A DNA stretch of 64,000 bases from Pseudomonas mendocina (GCF_003008615.1 NZ_CP027657.1:5709549-5773548); one strand, 5' to 3'; shown: positions 45,129-52,882, numbered from the stretch's first letter. Program-made: numbers and translations. Notes: generated by a model not told the origin, from the sequence alone.

Positions 45129-45932
45129 CTACACGCCGTCGAACAACCCACCAAGCCCTGCCGGCTCCCAGTTCAGAATCACCAGCTCACCGGTCGTTTC
45201 GGCCAGGCTGCTGCGCTGATTGGTGCAGCTGTAGCGGATATCCAGCCGCTCAAAGTGGAAACCTTCGAAAGCCTGGCGGATATCGGGGTGGTCATTGATG
45301 CTGACCATCACCCGGCCCTTGCAGCGCCGCATGAAGTCGGCCATGGCCAGGTACTGCTCGAACGGGAAGTCCACGCCGTAGCCCTCGGTTTTCCAATAAG
45401 GCGGATCCATGTAGTGGAATGTGTGCGCCCGATCATAGCGCTCGACGCACTCCAGCCATGGCAAGTGCTCGACGTACACCCCGGCGAGGCGCTGCCAGGC
45501 GGCAGAGAGGTTCTCCTCGATGCGCATGATGTTCGGCGCCGGCCCTGTGGTGGCCGTGCCGAACGTCTGCCCGGATACCTTGCCGCCAAAGGCGTGATGC
45601 TGCAGATAGAAGAACCGAGCCGCCCGCTGAATATCGGTCAGCGTCTCCGGCCGAGTGACCTTCTGCCACTCGAACAACTGCCGGCTGGAGAGCGCCCACT
45701 TGAATTGCCGGACGAACTCTTCGACGTGGTTCTGAATGACGCGGTAGAGCGACACCAGGTCGCCGTTGATATCGTTCAACACCTCGACGGGCGCAGGCTG
45801 GGGGCGCATGAAGAACAGCGCAGCGCCGCCGGCAAAGGCCTCGACGTAGCACTCGTGCGGAGGGAACAAAGGAATAAGACGGTCGGCCAGACGGCGTTTG
45901 CCGCCCTGCCATGGGATTACGGGCTGGGTCAT
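45129..45932 (-). CDS. phage DNA adenine methylase (Dam-like)
   Basis: 267 residues of the D12 class N6-adenine methyltransferases: the SAM-binding start PVIPWQGGKRRLADRLI and EAFAGGAALFF, and the catalytic DPPYW. No restriction partner is adjacent, so it is an orphan methylase, probably protecting phage DNA or altering timing of expression. Start MTQPVIPWQG at 45932. Confidence 0.9.
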   Translation of the reverse strand: MTQPVIPWQGGKRRLADRLIPLFPPHECYVEAFAGGAALFFMRPQPAPVEVLNDINGDLVSLYRVIQNHVEEFVRQFKWALSSRQLFEWQKVTRPETLTDIQRAARFFYLQHHAFGGKVSGQTFGTATTGPAPNIMRIEENLSAAWQRLAGVYVEHLPWLECVERYDRAHTFHYMDPPYWKTEGYGVDFPFEQYLAMADFMRRCKGRVMVSINDHPDIRQAFEGFHFERLDIRYSCTNQRSSLAETTGELVILNWEPAGLGGLFDGV

Positions 45933-46107
45933 ATGCAAGCCTTTACTGTATAGATAAACAGGTGTTAGCCTGCCGCCGCTTCGTGCACGAGGCGGGGGCC
46001 ATGGCCGGGCTTGCAGGGATAGTCTGCGGTCTGGCGGCCGCTCAGGGTGTTGGCGCACCCCGGGCGGTCGCCCTCTTCATTTACCGACGAGCGGTATGCA
46101 TGAAGCA

Positions 46108-46135
46108 TTGAATAGCTCGATTCGAGCTATATAAT
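46108..46135 (+). promoter_or_regulatory. promoter with an operator palindrome in its spacer
   Basis: -35 TTGAAT (46108-46113) and -10 TATAAT (46130-46135) are 16 bases apart. The perfect palindrome ATAGCTCGATTCGAGCTAT (46112-46130) fills the spacer, so a bound repressor would block the polymerase. It drives the plus-strand operon 46186-47614. Confidence 0.7.
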
Positions 46136-46185
46136 AATCCCAACAGCGCGGCGCACAGCCAGCACTGATCCTTGGGAGAGATGAG

Positions 46186-46479
46186 ATGAAAGACCTGACT
46201 GGCACCTTCAAACAAATAGATTGGGCAAACAGCATCCGTCGCGACTTCGTCGAGAGCTGCGAGAAAAGCATCGCAAATTTCGCCCCTGACTTCCCCGCTT
46301 ACCTGAGCGCTGCCGAGAAAAACGAAAAGCTCCGCACCACGGAAGTGCTGGCCAACCGCAAAGCTCAGCAGGAGAAATTCGCCGCACTGTTGGTTGCCGC
46401 CGAAGACAAGACCACCGCAAAGTTCTGGATCGAGAACCGCAGCGATCTGGCCGCAGCACTGACCAAAGGTGCAAAGTAA
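46186..46479 (+). CDS. hypothetical phage protein, first gene of the plus-strand operon
   Basis: 97 residues, helical and charged (MKDLTGTFKQIDWANSIRRD ... FWIENRSDLAAALTKGAK). GGGAGAGATGAG precedes the start. No domain recognised. Its size, position behind a repressible promoter and orientation opposite to the late genes fit an accessory (moron) or anti-host gene, but this is inference. Confidence 0.65.
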   Translation: MKDLTGTFKQIDWANSIRRDFVESCEKSIANFAPDFPAYLSAAEKNEKLRTTEVLANRKAQQEKFAALLVAAEDKTTAKFWIENRSDLAAALTKGAK

Positions 46480-47246
46480 TGAACATAGGCCCGTTCACTC
46501 TCAACGTAACTGAGCGCCTGAATCTCTCAGGCGCTCCCCAGGAACGCTGGGAAATCAGCTACAGCGGCGAGCGATTCGCCTGGCATCACCTGCCGGCTGG
46601 CGCGAAACACAGCGTTATCGCCGCCGCATTTGCTGACGACATCGCGGCCTGGTGCGCTGACCTGCATGATGAAGCCCCTGCGGCCGATACCCCGCATGAG
46701 CCCCACCTCCGGCTGATCGATGTCGCCACCGATGAAGTGCTCGGCTCAATGCCATGGGCCGCTGAAGTGCCAGGCCTGCGCAATGCGATCCCAGGCGAGC
46801 GCTACCCCACCTGGCTTGTCACCAGTTCGCAGCCACAGATGGCCATGCCGATGAGCGAAGAGGAATTCGCCCGGCTGCGTCCGGCAATGGTTGCCCTGCA
46901 CACGGAGCGCCTTGAGCGGGCCGACGATGAACGCCGACTCATGATTGAGAACACCCCCGCACGAAGCTGGATAACCAAGCTGCTCCCCGGAGCCATTCTG
47001 ACCAACAATCCTGATCAGTGGCGGGCACCAACAAGCTGGGAAGTTCGACACATCGTCGGCGAGGGATCGCTCACCGGAATTAGCGGCGCGAAAGCAGCCG
47101 AGCTGGTTGGTATATCGCCAACGAACTTCCGAAAATACACAGCCTCGGACGATGCAAAAAATCGTCAGAAAATGGGGTTTGCAACCTGGCATTCACTACT
47201 GCACTCGCTCGATATCCAACGGATGAAGCAATGGAGCGGCCAGTGA
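46479..47246 (+). CDS. hypothetical phage protein with C-terminal helix-turn-helix
   Basis: 255 residues. The last 70 contain a likely helix-turn-helix: LTGISGAKAAELVGISPTNF is followed by RKYTA. The N-terminal part is unassigned. Start overlaps the preceding stop (TAATG). It could be the regulator that binds the promoter palindrome at 46112-46130 (inference). Confidence 0.65.
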   Translation: MNIGPFTLNVTERLNLSGAPQERWEISYSGERFAWHHLPAGAKHSVIAAAFADDIAAWCADLHDEAPAADTPHEPHLRLIDVATDEVLGSMPWAAEVPGLRNAIPGERYPTWLVTSSQPQMAMPMSEEEFARLRPAMVALHTERLERADDERRLMIENTPARSWITKLLPGAILTNNPDQWRAPTSWEVRHIVGEGSLTGISGAKAAELVGISPTNFRKYTASDDAKNRQKMGFATWHSLLHSLDIQRMKQWSGQ

Positions 47247-47614
47247 TCAACCTTGCCGAGCTGAGCGACAGCGAACTAGCCGCGCACATCTCGGCCGCGA
47301 TGGCCGAGTTTCAGCGGCGCCTGAATACTCCGAAACCTGTCGAGCATAACGCAGCGGCGCCCGCCCCCGAGGCGCCAATCGCAAAACCGAAGCGCCCAGT
47401 CAAGACGCCCGCCGAAGCAGACCAACGCTTCGTTCGCGCCTGCCTGCGCTTGCTACGCAGTCAGGGCTACATCAAAGCCGCGGATAAAGACCGGTACCGC
47501 GAAATCGTCAAAAAGCACCCGCGCTGGACGAAAATCAACGGCTACCCCGATACCCTACGAGGCAGCACCGCTAATCACTGGCTTGACTTCAACAACCCGC
47601 TGGATGATAAATAA
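47243..47614 (+). CDS. hypothetical phage protein, last gene of the plus-strand operon
   Basis: About 123 residues from a GTG at 47243 that overlaps the previous stop (GTGA) and has GGAG seven bases upstream; an ATG at 47231 is the alternative. N-terminal short coiled-coil (ELSDSELAAHISAAMAEFQR), a Pro/Ala linker, then a basic region (RPVKTPAEADQRFVRACLRL, KKHPRWTKINGYPDTLRG) that may bind nucleic acid. Not recognised. Its TAA stop touches the first CRISPR-like repeat. Confidence 0.65.
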   Translation: MINLAELSDSELAAHISAAMAEFQRRLNTPKPVEHNAAAPAPEAPIAKPKRPVKTPAEADQRFVRACLRLLRSQGYIKAADKDRYREIVKKHPRWTKINGYPDTLRGSTANHWLDFNNPLDDK

Positions 47615-47747
47615 GACTCTGCCGAACAGGCAGCTTAGAAGTACTTCTGTGCAGACTGGTTTTTCCTGCATGCACTGCTGAATAAGCAGCTTAGAAATAT
47701 TGATTTGCACCTATGTGTTACTTCAACTGCCGAGCAGGCAGATCAAG
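47614..47747 (+). CRISPR. three type I-F CRISPR-repeat-like elements in the operon 3' UTR (not a canonical array)
   Basis: Repeat 1 (47614-47641) has stem CTGCC-GAACA-GGCAG and 3' end CTTAGAAG. Repeat 2 (47670-47697) has CTGCT-GAATA-AGCAG and CTTAGAAA. Repeat 3 (47722-47749) has CTGCC-GAGCA-GGCAG with a poor tail. Against the known type I-F repeat (CTGCC-GTATA-GGCAG, CTAAGAAA), I count 20, 22 and about 16 of 28 matches. In repeat 2 a C-to-T change is compensated by G-to-A in the other arm. The 'spacers' are 28 and 24 bases instead of 32. No cas genes are present. The elements lie between the last stop codon and a terminator, in the orientation of transcription. Confidence 0.75.
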
Positions 47748-47771
47748 CCCCGCCCAGCGCGGGGCTTTTTA
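47746..47771 (+). terminator. intrinsic terminator of the plus-strand phage operon
   Basis: AGCCCCGC-CCAGC-GCGGGGCT followed by TTTTTATTT, immediately after the third repeat-like element. Confidence 0.9.
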
Positions 47772-47777
47772 TTTCTC

Positions 47778-48299
47778 TCATCTCAAACCGTCATACGATT
47801 TCTCGCAAGTTGATCCCGCTATTCCTCGCCGGTCGGCGATGTCAGCATAGAGTCGAACAGCCTCTCCGAGCCGGACGAGCACGTCGGCTCGCACTCGGGC
47901 GGCGCCTTCGGCTGCCTGGCCGAGCTGGGCAGTGATGGAATTGCCGGCGTCACGACTGCGCTGCTCAGCGGCTGCGAGGCGCAACTTGAGCCGCTCAAGA
48001 GCACTACCAGCACGCTCAGCATCGCCACGCGCCGCAGCCAGTTGTTGCTGGGCTTCTGCATCTGCTTTCTCCGTAGCGGCTTGGCGCCGCTGGTTTTCCT
48101 GAATGACGAACATCGCGGCGCGCCGGTCGCGTTCTGCCACTTCGGTGCGGTAGTTGCTGTGTGCTGACTGCTCACGCGCCAGGCTGACCTGTAGGCTCGC
48201 GATGCGGATCTGCTGCACGCCGCCTACCGCCAGGGCGAGCACAGCGCCAGCGATCCAAGGCCAAATCCAGGCTGGCACAAGCTTCAGCAGTGCGGTCAT
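47778..48299 (-). CDS. Rz-like inner-membrane spanin (DUF2514 type)
   Basis: 173 residues: an N-terminal membrane helix (LKLVPAWIWPWIAGAVLALA) then a long alanine- and glutamine-rich coiled-coil (ERDRRAAMFVIQENQRRQ, ATEKADAEAQQQLAAARG). Typical i-spanin layout. ATG at 48299 overlaps the lysozyme stop (ATGA). Acts in the last step of host lysis by joining the two membranes. Confidence 0.82.
   Translation of the reverse strand: MTALLKLVPAWIWPWIAGAVLALAVGGVQQIRIASLQVSLAREQSAHSNYRTEVAERDRRAAMFVIQENQRRQAATEKADAEAQQQLAAARGDAERAGSALERLKLRLAAAEQRSRDAGNSITAQLGQAAEGAARVRADVLVRLGEAVRLYADIADRRGIAGSTCEKSYDGLR
47819..48022 (-). CDS. possible embedded Rz1-like lipoprotein
   Basis: A 67-codon frame nested out of phase within the Rz-like gene: MLSVLVVLLSGSSCASQP, then proline-rich sequence (VVTPAIPSLPSSARQPKAPP) and CEPTC. 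Nested o-spanin genes are common, but the lipobox (GSSC) is non-ideal, so this is tentative. Confidence 0.4.
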   Translation of the reverse strand: MLSVLVVLLSGSSCASQPLSSAVVTPAIPSLPSSARQPKAPPECEPTCSSGSERLFDSMLTSPTGEE

Positions 48300-48772
48300 G
48301 ACATAACCTCTGCCAGCGCCCGCTCGTACAGCGAATCCCAGGTCGAGCGATGCGGCTTTCCAGGTCGCCAGGTGCGGATATACAGATCCCAAGCCCTTGA
48401 TGTCTCGCCAAGTGCTGGCAGTGACCACGCGTCCGTCCATAGCAGTAGCCTGGCAAAGGCTGCGGCCAGAACGTCGTCATGCTCTAGTCGCTGGTAGACC
48501 TGTTCCGGTACTGGCGAAACGCCGCGCTTATCACAAATTCGCACGGCATGTTCACGGCTAGCGGCATGGCGCAGCACGCCGACCACGCCACCGCCGCGCT
48601 CAAACTGCCAGAATCCACGCGCAGGGCCGCCGATCTGCCGGCGATGCTTGAATCTCGACTCCTGCAAACCGATAGCCAGCAACATCACCTCGGCCTCAAT
48701 CGACGACATGCGCGCAGGCAGCAGCGCGAGCGCAGGCGCAATCGCCTGAGCCCGAATCTCAGATAGGGTCAT
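48296..48772 (-). CDS. phage lysozyme/transglycosylase-like endolysin
   Basis: 158 residues. LLAIGLQESRFKHRRQIGGPARGFWQFE, given here by its landmarks GLQESRF and ARGFWQFE, is the Glu-containing active-site pattern of SLT/lysozyme-like muramidases. No signal peptide or membrane arrest domain is seen and no holin gene is evident beside it. GGAGAAATC precedes the ATG at 48772. Confidence 0.75.
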   Translation of the reverse strand: MTLSEIRAQAIAPALALLPARMSSIEAEVMLLAIGLQESRFKHRRQIGGPARGFWQFERGGGVVGVLRHAASREHAVRICDKRGVSPVPEQVYQRLEHDDVLAAAFARLLLWTDAWSLPALGETSRAWDLYIRTWRPGKPHRSTWDSLYERALAEVMS

Positions 48773-48786
48773 GATTTCTCCAGGCA

Positions 48787-48812
48787 CAAAAAGCCCGCAC
48801 GGCGGCGGGCTT
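48787..48812 (-). terminator. intrinsic terminator just before the endolysin gene
   Basis: On the minus strand AAGCCCGCCGCCGTGCGGGCTTTTTG, 15 bases upstream of the endolysin ATG, within the late transcription direction. Confidence 0.8.
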
Positions 48813-48860
48813 GGTGGTAATGGCCTATGCTGCAGTCTTAACCGAAAGCAGGGAGGCTAT

Positions 48861-49082
48861 ATGGGACTGGTAATTGAGAGAAAGCGGGGGCAGGCAATAC
48901 ATATCCTGTTCGACGAGAACATGAGCGATCAGGATATGCTCGATCTTATCCGCTCCGGCATAACCGTGAGAGTTACGGATATAGGCAAACACGGCACGAA
49001 AACACGGATAGGAATCGATGCCCCTGAAGCCATCACTGTTCTTCGTGAAGAACTACTCGAGCGGCATCGAAGCTGCGGCTAG
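48861..49082 (+). CDS. phage-encoded CsrA/RsmA-family regulator (RsmN/RsmF-like)
   Basis: 73 residues from an ATG with GGGAGG upstream. It matches CsrA: MGLVIERKRGQAIHI at the N-terminus, VRVTDIGKHGTKTRIGIDAP in the middle and VLREELLER at the end, including the RNA-contacting Arg of the V-x-REE motif. Between strands 2 and 3 there is an insertion (DENMSDQDMLDLIRSG) that is expected to form a helix, as in P. aeruginosa RsmN/RsmF. It is alone on the plus strand inside the minus-strand late region and overlaps the next gene's 3' end by 30 bases: a moron-type gene. It probably binds GGA motifs in host or phage mRNAs. Confidence 0.85.
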   Translation: MGLVIERKRGQAIHILFDENMSDQDMLDLIRSGITVRVTDIGKHGTKTRIGIDAPEAITVLREELLERHRSCG

Positions 49083-49244
49083 CGACTCTACTGCCTGAAC
49101 ATCCGCATCAACTGCGGCACGACTCAACGGGTCGAAGAAATCCTGTTCGGGGCATTCCCACACCATGTACGGTGTGCCATCGAGTTTGAACCGCTCGACG
49201 AGTTCTAGGATGCTCCCGCATGCCGGGCAAAAACGGAACGTCAT
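49053..49244 (-). CDS. small zinc-finger-like phage protein
   Basis: 63 residues with CPACGS near the N-terminus and a lone later Cys (WECPEQDFFD), suggesting a small zinc ribbon. Convergent with and overlapping the CsrA-like gene. Function unknown. Confidence 0.6.
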   Translation of the reverse strand: MTFRFCPACGSILELVERFKLDGTPYMVWECPEQDFFDPLSRAAVDADVQAVESLAAASMPLE

Positions 49245-49245
49245 G

Positions 49246-49629
49246 TCACACCCCGTATTGCGCACGTAGCGCAGCGTAGTCGGTTTGATACTGAGCCTTG
49301 CGGGCGTTGTACTGATTCGTGATCGCCGCCTGTTTTGCTGCCTGAGTTGCGCCGCCAGCCATCGCGGCAGTGCCGAAGGCCTGATTCAGGGCAGCGATAT
49401 CGGCCTGATACTCGGCATTGAGCCGGGCTGCAGAATCCTTGAATGTCGGATCCGGCGGCTGTTCAGGTTCTGGCACAGGCAGCGGCCCAACGAAAAATTC
49501 ACCATTGATGATCTGCACATGCAGACCATCGCGCATGCCCGCAAGCCCCTCTTGATATTGCTGCTCACTGATTTCAATGCCACCCGGAATCGGGTCTTGC
49601 CCGATCCAGCCATCTGCTGCATACGGCAT
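49246..49629 (-). CDS. tail-fibre assembly-like protein
   Basis: 127 residues: an N-terminal region with GIEISEQQYQEGLAGM, a proline-rich linker (VPEPEQPPDPTF) and an alanine/glutamine-rich helical C-terminus. This layout is common in phage tail-fibre chaperones. ATGA overlap with the gene upstream. Confidence 0.6.
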   Translation of the reverse strand: MPYAADGWIGQDPIPGGIEISEQQYQEGLAGMRDGLHVQIINGEFFVGPLPVPEPEQPPDPTFKDSAARLNAEYQADIAALNQAFGTAAMAGGATQAAKQAAITNQYNARKAQYQTDYAALRAQYGV

Positions 49630-50210
49630 TATCGAATCCTCATGTAGTAGTCGGCCCCAATACTTTTGGCGCGGGTTTCGTTTGCAGTGCGGGGCGAACC
49701 ATTGACACCATCCGTCACTGGGTCTCCCGTCGTCAGATCTGGTCGCTGGTAATTACCCGGCCCTGCCGTGTTGCCTCCCGCCGGGAGATATGCAGCGAAG
49801 TGTGTAGCACCCGATAATGGGGCCATCCGGTGCCCCTGAAATGCATCCGCCAGCACCGTCCCGCTATTACCCGCACGAATCACGCGACCCTCAGTATTGA
49901 TCAACCGCACTGTCTGCCCATTCAACGGGCTGCCTGCATCACTGATCACAGCTGTGGCCTGGACTAGGGGCGCAGAGCCGCTGACGCTCTCAGACGTCAA
50001 CACGCCTGTGTTGTAGCTGTCACTGGCAGTCAGCTTGATGTAGCGATAGTTCGGATTGTCCGTCGGTGGAATCTGCGCGCCGGCCAGGTGTGTCCAGATC
50101 GGGAAAGCCATGCCCAACGGCAGCATCTGCCACCGCAGGTCATTGAACTCCGCCACGGTCATCTGCCTGGTTTTCCCGCCCACCAGCACGAGCGGTCGAC
50201 GGGCGCCCAT
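49629..50210 (-). CDS. tail fibre/collar-type protein
   Basis: 193 residues with MLPLGMAFPIWTHLAGAQIPP, a tail-collar-like segment, and a C-terminus HFAAYLPAGGN ... ADYYMRIR typical of phage fibre ends (TRAKSIGADYY resembles the 'NRAKNIAVNYYIRI' pattern). Probably the receptor-binding tip or part of it. Confidence 0.65.
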   Translation of the reverse strand: MGARRPLVLVGGKTRQMTVAEFNDLRWQMLPLGMAFPIWTHLAGAQIPPTDNPNYRYIKLTASDSYNTGVLTSESVSGSAPLVQATAVISDAGSPLNGQTVRLINTEGRVIRAGNSGTVLADAFQGHRMAPLSGATHFAAYLPAGGNTAGPGNYQRPDLTTGDPVTDGVNGSPRTANETRAKSIGADYYMRIR

Positions 50211-50722
50211 CAGAGGGTTACCGGCGCATATTCAGCGGTGATCAGCTCGGTCGCGCTGGCGGCACGGCCCAAGAACTGGCTGAGTTTGCCGATATCGGTA
50301 TCGGGATCCAGTGGGGTGCTGATCACGCCGCCGGCGGTGCCAAGGTAGTAGTCGGCCCCGGCAGTTAGGCCGCTGAGGGCGGCGTTGGCGGTGTTCAGAC
50401 GGTACGCCGTGCCGCTGGCATCGGCATCGACCGCCACGCGCACATAGCCCCAGGCCGCACGGCCGTTGCTGTTGTCGGCGAGGCGCATTTTCAGCGTGCC
50501 GGCATCTGCAAACAGTTCGACGAATTTGCCGGCGCCGATAGCCTCGCTGGCAACCGCAACTACCACGTTGGCGCCGATGCCTGCCGGCATCACCGAGGAA
50601 TCCAGTCTGCCGTCCGAACCGAGAGCTGGAATTTTGCCGGCATCCCCCGCACCAGCCGACGTAACGATGGCCAGCACGCGCTTGAGCTTGCCGCCTACGA
50701 GATCGATATAACCTTGAGCCAT
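50210..50722 (-). CDS. phage structural protein of the tail-fibre region
   Basis: 170 residues, rich in Ala, Gly and Val, without a recognised domain. AGGAG precedes the ATG at 50722. Repeated short beta-like segments (FVELFADAGTLKMRLADNS, ADYYLGTAGGVISTPLD) fit a fibre or decoration role. Confidence 0.6.
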   Translation of the reverse strand: MAQGYIDLVGGKLKRVLAIVTSAGAGDAGKIPALGSDGRLDSSVMPAGIGANVVVAVASEAIGAGKFVELFADAGTLKMRLADNSNGRAAWGYVRVAVDADASGTAYRLNTANAALSGLTAGADYYLGTAGGVISTPLDPDTDIGKLSQFLGRAASATELITAEYAPVTL

Positions 50723-50727
50723 GATGG

Positions 50728-51216
50728 CTACTCCTGTTCCAGTTGAATTCCGGGTTGAATGTTGAGAGTGATGCGAGTAGCCGATACCGCCGCGCCGATC
50801 AGCACGGCGAACCCATCGACCGGGGGCTGTTGAGTGAGAGCGCCATCGGCGCCGAGCCACACCAGGCCTGGCTGCCAACTCCAGCCGGCATCGTCGATGG
50901 CACCAGAACGCTGCACATTGATCGTGTCGCCTTGCTGGGCAGCGGTGAGGGTTACGCCCAGCAGCAGGTCGATGCGCTCACCGTCTCGGGCATCCAGCTT
51001 GAAAACCTGCCCAGCCAGTTCGTACACGACACGAAGTGCGCTGAGCGTTTCGCCAGCGACACGCTGGAAGGCAGAACCAGCCTCTGGCCCTGGCTCACCC
51101 TGACGCCCCGGCGGCCCCTGCGTCCCAGCCGCAACAACCAAAGCCGGCGTTGCTGTCGCCTCAACCAACAGCACGAACGGTTCACCCCGCACCACCACAT
51201 CAGGTGCAGCAGCCAT
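50728..51216 (-). CDS. phage tail protein with collagen-like segment
   Basis: 162 residues. GTQGPPGRQGEPGPEAG is a short Gly-X-Y collagen-like run, frequent in phage fibres as a trimer stalk. Start at ATG 51216 (GGGGG upstream); a GTG at 51222 is possible. Overlaps the preceding gene by 17 bases. Confidence 0.65.
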   Translation of the reverse strand: MAAAPDVVVRGEPFVLLVEATATPALVVAAGTQGPPGRQGEPGPEAGSAFQRVAGETLSALRVVYELAGQVFKLDARDGERIDLLLGVTLTAAQQGDTINVQRSGAIDDAGWSWQPGLVWLGADGALTQQPPVDGFAVLIGAAVSATRITLNIQPGIQLEQE

Positions 51217-51787
51217 GGCCACCCCCTCTGCGAACGCTCACCGGCCCATCGAGCCAGCGGTCTACGTCGCCGTTCTGCCACGTGATATCGAGCGTGTACG
51301 TCACGCCAGCCTGCGGGATAGCCGCGCTCTGTGCAGGCGTAAGCACGATCATCAGGCGCCCCACGCCGAGCACCTGCAGGCCTTCGTTGGCGATGGTCAG
51401 CTCAAGGCTGTAGCCGTGGCCCGTCAGGGTGAGCTTGGCGCTGGCATCGGTCAGGTCGACGCCTGGCTGATACACTAGCCAGCCGCCACTGGCGTTCTGG
51501 CCTGCGCCGTTCAGCGCGTTGATTTCAACGGTGTCAGCATCGATCACCCCGACCATCCAGGGCGCCTGCTGCGGGGGCTGGCGGTTCAGCGCGGTGAAGC
51601 CGGACACCCCCTCAACCCAGCACGGCCACTCGGCGGCCAGGCCGTGCTCAGGGACGGTCAGTTTCAGTGACGGGGTTTTCTGCACATCGGTAATGGCTTT
51701 GCGCTCGAGGCGCGGTTGGAGCAGGAATAGCGGTTTTCGGTTTGTTGCCCCGGGAATCACGGGCAGGTCTAAACGGGCCGGCGTCAT
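51200..51787 (-). CDS. hypothetical phage tail-region protein
   Basis: 195 residues, beta-rich (KLTLTGHGYSLELTIANEG, VTYTLDITWQNGDVDRWLDG), ending in HGCCT. The last portion resembles a phage immunoglobulin-like domain. No firm family. Confidence 0.6.
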   Translation of the reverse strand: MTPARLDLPVIPGATNRKPLFLLQPRLERKAITDVQKTPSLKLTVPEHGLAAEWPCWVEGVSGFTALNRQPPQQAPWMVGVIDADTVEINALNGAGQNASGGWLVYQPGVDLTDASAKLTLTGHGYSLELTIANEGLQVLGVGRLMIVLTPAQSAAIPQAGVTYTLDITWQNGDVDRWLDGPVSVRRGGGHGCCT

Positions 51788-51815
51788 GGCTGGCTACTCC
51801 GAGTGATAGTGAGGG

Positions 51816-52874
51816 TTAGCGCAGTCGCACGTAGCCGGCGTACTGGCTGACAGCCAGCGTGCGCGAAGTGGTGCCAGCGGTTTTGCTCAAGCTGGCGGTA
51901 AAGCCAAGGCCAGCAGTACCGCCACCGAGGCTGCCGAGCGGCACCGTTGCAAGGGTGGTTTTGCTGGTGCTGCCCCAGAACGGCCGAGTAGCAAGCTCCA
52001 TTTGCGTGTCATTAAGCAGCAGTACCAGCACCGTGCCGGATGGGCTCAGGGCTGCCGAGGTATTCACTTGCTCGAAATCCTCGGCGCCCTGGTAGCTCAG
52101 CACCAAGTTGCCGTCGTTGACGAGCCGAGACTGGCGCAGGCTGATCCCGCCCAGGCCCGGCACGCCCAGGGTGATGTCAACCTCTAAGTCCTGCGCGGCA
52201 CTCGGGGCGGTCGGCAGAAATACGTTGATCGCGACTTCGGCCGCCGCCACGTCCGCCTTTTCGATATCGGGCACGGAAGCAAAACCGGCCGCAGGGCCGG
52301 GCGCGGCGCCAAGCGTGACGGTGCCGGTGGCAGTGGTGCCGGTGGAAATCACCAACTGCCCATCAGCAGACTGCACAGACGTAGCGGCACCACTGCCTGA
52401 TGCCGAGACATAGCCATCGACAACGCTCAGCACGCCGGCAACAGCGCTGATTGCTGCTTGAGTGAAGCCGAATGCAGAGGCCACTGCCACGCGGGCATAG
52501 GCGCCAACACCGGCCGCAGACCAGAACAAATCGCCCTGCCCCGCCTCGCCCTGCTCCAGGCGCTGCACGAAGTTGCCTGGCGTCCAGCCGAGCGCGTCGA
52601 TCTGCGATTGCAGATCCTCCATCACTCCAGCAGTGATGCTGCAGTAGATCCAGCTGCCATCTGGCCAGTCCTGATCTGCGCTGCCCTCAAGCGCGCGCGT
52701 CAGCGTAGCGATACCCGAAACAACCGCCGCATCGAGATACTCGAACCGCGTGGCATCGGCGCCGCGTGCATCGCTCATAGTCAGCCGATAGACACCATCG
52801 GGCAGTGCCAGGGCGAGTTCGGTCACGCCGGACGCCAGGGCAACCTGCGCGGCGTAATTGCTGATGAACTTCAT
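51816..52874 (-). CDS. phage tail fibre-associated protein
   Basis: 352 residues. The N-terminal domain (ELALALPDGVYRLTMSD, GWTPGNFVQRLEQGEAGQGD) resembles phage fibre attachment segments; the middle is low-complexity (SASGSGAATSVQSADGQLVI) and the C-terminus is beta-rich. Likely part of the side or central fibre. RBS region not unusual. Confidence 0.62.
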   Translation of the reverse strand: MKFISNYAAQVALASGVTELALALPDGVYRLTMSDARGADATRFEYLDAAVVSGIATLTRALEGSADQDWPDGSWIYCSITAGVMEDLQSQIDALGWTPGNFVQRLEQGEAGQGDLFWSAAGVGAYARVAVASAFGFTQAAISAVAGVLSVVDGYVSASGSGAATSVQSADGQLVISTGTTATGTVTLGAAPGPAAGFASVPDIEKADVAAAEVAINVFLPTAPSAAQDLEVDITLGVPGLGGISLRQSRLVNDGNLVLSYQGAEDFEQVNTSAALSPSGTVLVLLLNDTQMELATRPFWGSTSKTTLATVPLGSLGGGTAGLGFTASLSKTAGTTSRTLAVSQYAGYVRLR

Positions 52875-52882
52875 GGGTTACC

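Noticed and set aside
47614..47750. A normal CRISPR array with cas genes
   Set aside because: Only three degenerate repeats, spacers of 28 and 24 bases, and no cas gene within the visible 21 kb of prophage or the flanking island. Kept as repeat mimics instead.
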